From NCBI GenBank assembly GCA_002469305.1, contig DKEY01000111.1, positions 283 to 6,745 on the forward strand: a DNA stretch of 6,463 nucleotides, in the 5' to 3' direction. How positions within the stretch are numbered: the first letter of the stretch is position 1; each line of letters opens with the position of its first letter. The DNA comes from Sulfurospirillum sp. UBA6810. Lineage in GTDB: Bacteria; Campylobacterota; Campylobacteria; Campylobacterales; Sulfurospirillaceae. The notes under the pieces were generated by a model that was not told the DNA's origin, did not search any database, and saw nothing but the letters and a program-made list of their open reading frames with translations. The position numbers were made by a program, and so were the translations under genes. Positions 4,299 to 6,463 of this stretch are shown piece by piece.

Positions 4299-6101
4299 TT
4301 AGTTCTCATCAAAAGAGATAGAGATATTTACTTTTAAGCCCTTAAGTGAATCTTTAAACTTGCTGTTTAACAATCCCTCTTTCACACTATCCCCTATGAT
4401 AGTTTCTATCTCATCTTTCACATCTTCTACACTATCTTCTTCTATCTCTTCTACTTCATCTAACTCACTTGGAAGGTCTTCTATCTCGTCTTCTTCAACT
4501 TCTTGTCCAAATGCTTTTAAAATATCTTTTTCATTTAACTCATCTAATGAACTGATTTGCGAACAAACATTACCATCTTCGCAGATGTCACCTTCTATAT
4601 CTTCTGTCTCTTCTATCAAAGTGTCAAGTTTTGTTTCTAACTCTTCCATAGATGCATTTTCAAATACTTCTTCATCTTCTAGTGGTTCCAACCCCTCTTC
4701 TTTATCATGTATCGCCAAATCACTCTCTTCTACTTCAATAGAGTTCAATTCATCTTCTAAATCACCAACATCCAGGCTTACTTCTTGCTCATCTTCAGTT
4801 ATTTCGCTCTTCTTTACTTCAAAATTCAACTCTTCTTCCTCTTGGTTCTCATCAAATTCTACCTCTGGATTTGTAGCAACCACTGGCTCTTCTAACGCAT
4901 CTTCAGTTAAGCTATCCATATCAAACTCTTCTTCAAGCTTATCTTGAACCATAAGGTCATTTGTATCTTCTTCAGTTATATCCAACTCTTCATCTATATC
5001 AAGGGTATCAGTTTCCATCTCATCTTCTGGCAACGCAAGGGTTGATTTTTCTGTTTCGTCACTATCGCTTTGCGTATCTACTTCAAGCGCATCAAAATCT
5101 AACTCATCCTCTTCATTTTTCTCTTCGTCTTCTAAATCAAATCCTACCATAGATAAATCTAAATCTTCATCCTCTTCATTATCATCAAACGTCACTTCTT
5201 GATTTGTAGTAACCACTGGTTCTTCCAACGCATCTTCAGCTAAGCTATCTATATCAAACTCTTCTTCAAGTTTATCTTGCACCACAAGGTCATTTGTATC
5301 TTCTTCTATCGTATCCATTTCTTCATCTATATCAAAAGCTTCAAGTTCCAAAGCTTCTTCTGGTAAACTAAGATTTAATTCTTCCTCTTCACTCTCACTA
5401 GGAATCTCTAAATCAAGCATATCAAGCGATAACTCATCTTCTAGTTCTTCTTTATTTTCTTCTTCTTTCAATAATTGTTTCACTTCATCTATATCTTCTC
5501 TATCTAATATAGATGTCATCCCTTCCTCTTCTTCATTCAAAGCACTATTGTTTTCATCTTCACTCTTTGCAATGATTTCTTCATCTATACCCAAGTCATC
5601 CATCTCATCCATATCTAAGTCTGCATCTGCCTCTTCTTGTTCTTCTTCATCAAAATCTAGCGAATCCAACTCAATTTCTTCATCTTCTTCCTCTTCTACG
5701 ATTTCAGGAATATCAAATGACATCTCTTCCATATTTTCATTCTCTTGCTCTTTTTCATCTAACATTGGAATAGTTGTAGTTGCTGTTTCATTACCTACTC
5801 TACTAATCAAATCTGTTAAATCTGTCGGTAGGAAAGGTTTTGTTATGATAGAATCAGAAGCACTTGGTTTTTCTTGACCTTTTGAAGCTAGGTAAACTAC
5901 ATGTGAAGATAAGCCACTTTGTTTTAGTAAGTCTGCTTTTGTCTCATCGTATTGTTCACTATCAATAAAGACAATATCATAATTATCTGCCAATACCTCT
6001 TCAAAACTACTCACTTCATCGATAGAAAAACCTAATTTTTCAACACTAAGTTTAACAAGTCTTGAAACTGCTGGATTGTCATTAATAAGAAGAATACGCA
6101 T
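4299..6101 (-). CDS. chePep: ChePep-like polar chemotaxis regulator: degenerate receiver domain plus very acidic repeat region
   Basis: Best identified as ChePep, known from H. pylori (the poly-E-rich protein HP0322) and C. jejuni (Cj1178c), which sits at the flagellar pole, acts with CheZ and limits flagellar reversals. The evidence here is position (between fliR and gmk), an N-terminal receiver-like domain and extreme acidity. Residues 1-103 read as a receiver: ND at 7-8 in place of the usual acidic pair, Asp47 in DIVFIDS as candidate phosphoacceptor, LASK at 71-74 with Ala at the Ser/Thr switch position, and Lys88 in TKPF. Asp47 to Lys88 spans 41 residues, against 52 in CheY, so helix 4 looks shortened. 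About 110-570 is low-complexity, over 40% Asp/Glu in sampled segments, and contains two copies of a 69-residue unit. The last 30 residues, ending VNISISFDEN, lose the acidity and look like a folded or binding tail. The only cysteines are Cys507 and Cys513. No signal peptide or membrane segment is seen. Confidence 0.82.
   Translation of the reverse strand: MRILLINDNPAVSRLVKLSVEKLGFSIDEVSSFEEVLADNYDIVFIDSEQYDETKADLLKQSGLSSHVVYLASKGQEKPSASDSIITKPFLPTDLTDLISRVGNETATTTIPMLDEKEQENENMEEMSFDIPEIVEEEEDEEIELDSLDFDEEEQEEADADLDMDEMDDLGIDEEIIAKSEDENNSALNEEEEGMTSILDREDIDEVKQLLKEEENKEELEDELSLDMLDLEIPSESEEEELNLSLPEEALELEAFDIDEEMDTIEEDTNDLVVQDKLEEEFDIDSLAEDALEEPVVTTNQEVTFDDNEEDEDLDLSMVGFDLEDEEKNEEDELDFDALEVDTQSDSDETEKSTLALPEDEMETDTLDIDEELDITEEDTNDLMVQDKLEEEFDMDSLTEDALEEPVVATNPEVEFDENQEEEELNFEVKKSEITEDEQEVSLDVGDLEDELNSIEVEESDLAIHDKEEGLEPLEDEEVFENASMEELETKLDTLIEETEDIEGDICEDGNVCSQISSLDELNEKDILKAFGQEVEEDEIEDLPSELDEVEEIEEDSVEDVKDEIETIIGDSVKEGLLNSKFKDSLKGLKVNISISFDEN
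4831..5037 (-). repeat. Internal duplication of chePep, C-terminal copy
   Basis: This stretch encodes about residues 356-424 of the acidic protein and matches 5164-5370 at a constant offset of 333 bases with no insertion or deletion. The protein core TNDLMVQDKLEEEFDMDSL (380-398) corresponds to TNDLVVQDKLEEEFDIDSL (269-287), followed in both by a near-identical EDALEEPVV block. Differences are mostly single-base and often synonymous, which points to a fairly recent in-frame duplication. Similarity fades at both edges into generic acidic sequence, so the ends are approximate. Confidence 0.85.
5164..5370 (-). repeat. Internal duplication of chePep, N-terminal copy
   Basis: This is the partner of 4831-5037, encoding about residues 245-313. 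The period is exactly 111 codons, of which about 69 are clearly alike; the remaining roughly 42 residues between the copies (about 314-355) have no obvious second copy. A much weaker third echo of the core, DLAIHDKEEGLEPLEDE at 461-477, lies off-register, 79 residues after the second copy's DLMVQDK. Confidence 0.85.
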
Positions 6102-6105
6102 AAAT

Positions 6106-6119
6106 CAACTCCTAAGTTG
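6106..6119 (-). promoter_or_regulatory. Ribosome binding site of chePep within a small hairpin
   Basis: On the minus strand AGGAG (complement of 6109-6113) lies 7 bases before the ATG at 6101, a strong Shine-Dalgarno that fixes the start. The same bases sit in CAACT-TAGG-AGTTG, a 5-bp stem with a 4-base loop that would partly mask the site in the mRNA. The stem is short and weak, so any effect on translation is speculative. Confidence 0.55.
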
Positions 6120-6131
6120 TAATTGCACTAT

Positions 6132-6168
6132 TTTAGTATAATAAAAATTATGTTTGCTTTATACTAAA
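6132..6168. repeat. 10-bp inverted repeat between fliR and chePep
   Basis: TTTAGTATAA (6132-6141) and TTATACTAAA (6159-6168) are exact reverse complements separated by 17 A/T-rich bases. The repeat covers the fliR stop codon and both candidate -10 hexamers of chePep. It could be an operator for a dimeric regulator or an RNA hairpin at the end of fliR. Being almost purely A/T it could also be chance. It lacks a GC stem and T run in terminator order. Confidence 0.4.
6135..6140 (-). promoter_or_regulatory. Candidate -10 of a chePep promoter
   Basis: The minus strand has TATACT (complement of 6135-6140) with a T-rich tract immediately upstream, in the 62-base gap between fliR and chePep. A start near 6128 would leave a leader of about 27 bases. 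A second AT-rich candidate, TATAAA, is at 6158-6163. Neither has the TGn extension seen at the nadD and tatA promoters, so chePep may instead depend on read-through from fliR. Confidence 0.35.
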
Positions 6169-6463
6169 TAAATAATATGGACAAGTGCTCCATAACAGCC
6201 AAAAACTCTCTTTTAAATATCAGCAATATAGAACCTATTATCGATACTAGAACTACAAAACCAACCATAATTTTTATAGGAAAACCTACGACGAGTAGAT
6301 TAAATTGTGGCATTGTTTTCATCAACATTCCAAATACAACATCTGCTAAAAGAGACATTCCAACAAGAGGAAAAGAGAGGATAAAACCAAAGATAAACAT
6401 ATCAGTTGTTGCCTTTACAAGATATGTCCAGACATTGTGACTTGGATAAAACTCACCAAGTGG
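6164..6463 (-). CDS. fliR: Flagellar biosynthesis protein FliR, C-terminal part, cut by window edge
   Basis: FliR joins FliP and FliQ in the export gate of the flagellar type III secretion system in the inner membrane. The frame is open from the window edge to TAG at 6164-6166, covering the last 99 codons of a protein normally about 255-260 residues. The visible part holds hydrophobic membrane stretches interrupted by the family-typical segment MPQFNLLVVGFPIKIMVGF (about residues 50-68 of the fragment), equivalent to the APQLNxxxxGFPxxxxxG block of FliR and its secretion homologues. The true start is outside the window; the internal ATG at 6400 is not the start, since FliR-like sequence (a Trp-Thr-Tyr-Leu-Val-Lys segment) continues upstream of it. 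It is the first visible gene of the minus-strand cluster and lies 62 bases upstream of chePep, placing two flagellar-pole functions side by side. Confidence 0.9.
   Translation of the reverse strand, partial: PLGEFYPSHNVWTYLVKATTDMFIFGFILSFPLVGMSLLADVVFGMLMKTMPQFNLLVVGFPIKIMVGFVVLVSIIGSILLIFKREFLAVMEHLSILFI

Noticed and set aside
4360..4947. Plus-strand ORF of 195 codons, very rich in serine
   Set aside because: It is the antisense shadow of the Glu/Asp-rich codons of chePep (GAA/GAT/GAG read backwards as TTC/ATC/CTC and out of frame as TCT/TCA). There is no ribosome binding site and no family resemblance.
4961..5152. Plus-strand ORF of 63 codons opposite chePep
   Set aside because: Another antisense frame of the acidic region, with no start signals.
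5548..5877. Second serine-rich plus-strand ORF opposite chePep
   Set aside because: Same cause: low-complexity antisense of acidic codons, with no independent coding signal.
6177..6440. Plus-strand ORF of 87 codons at the right end
   Set aside because: It is antisense to fliR, whose C-terminal motif is plainly readable on the minus strand.

Overview
The window is AT-rich (roughly two thirds A+T by eye) and comes from a flagellated member of the Campylobacterota (Epsilonproteobacteria). A free-living Sulfurimonas-like lineage is my best guess, but that is inference from protein character only. The phylum call rests on gene order: on the minus strand fliR - very acidic receiver-domain protein - gmk - tatA - argS matches the order I recall from Campylobacter jejuni (Cj1179c to Cj1175c), and most of it is also kept in Helicobacter pylori (HP0322 to HP0319). 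Coding density is high and no gene-free stretch exceeds about 180 bases.

Layout: (1) 1-605, minus strand, the N-terminal 201 codons of aspartate ammonia-lyase (aspA), cut by the window edge. (2) 606-787, a divergent intergenic region holding a clear extended -10 promoter for nadD and the aspA ribosome binding site. (3) 788-1680, plus strand, a two-gene operon nadD-rsfS with a 4-base ATGA overlap. (4) 1681-1768, a convergent intergenic region packed with two back-to-back hairpins. (5) 1769-6463, minus strand, read from right to left: fliR (C-terminal 99 codons), chePep, gmk, tatA and argS. An extra extended -10 promoter sits between gmk and tatA.

Function: most genes are housekeeping: NAD synthesis (nadD), ribosome silencing (rsfS), arginyl-tRNA charging (argS), guanylate phosphorylation (gmk), twin-arginine protein export (tatA), and aspartate/fumarate interconversion (aspA). 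Two are motility genes. FliR is part of the flagellar export gate, and the 600-residue acidic protein is best read as ChePep, the polar chemotaxis regulator restricted to Campylobacterota. Its body contains a 333-base (111-codon) in-frame internal duplication, which makes it the most variable and least understood part of the window.

I found no mobile element, CRISPR array, RNA gene or defence system. The items most worth a second look are the repeat architecture and degenerate receiver of ChePep, the double hairpin between rsfS and argS, and the internal promoter that may uncouple tatA-argS from the flagellar genes upstream.
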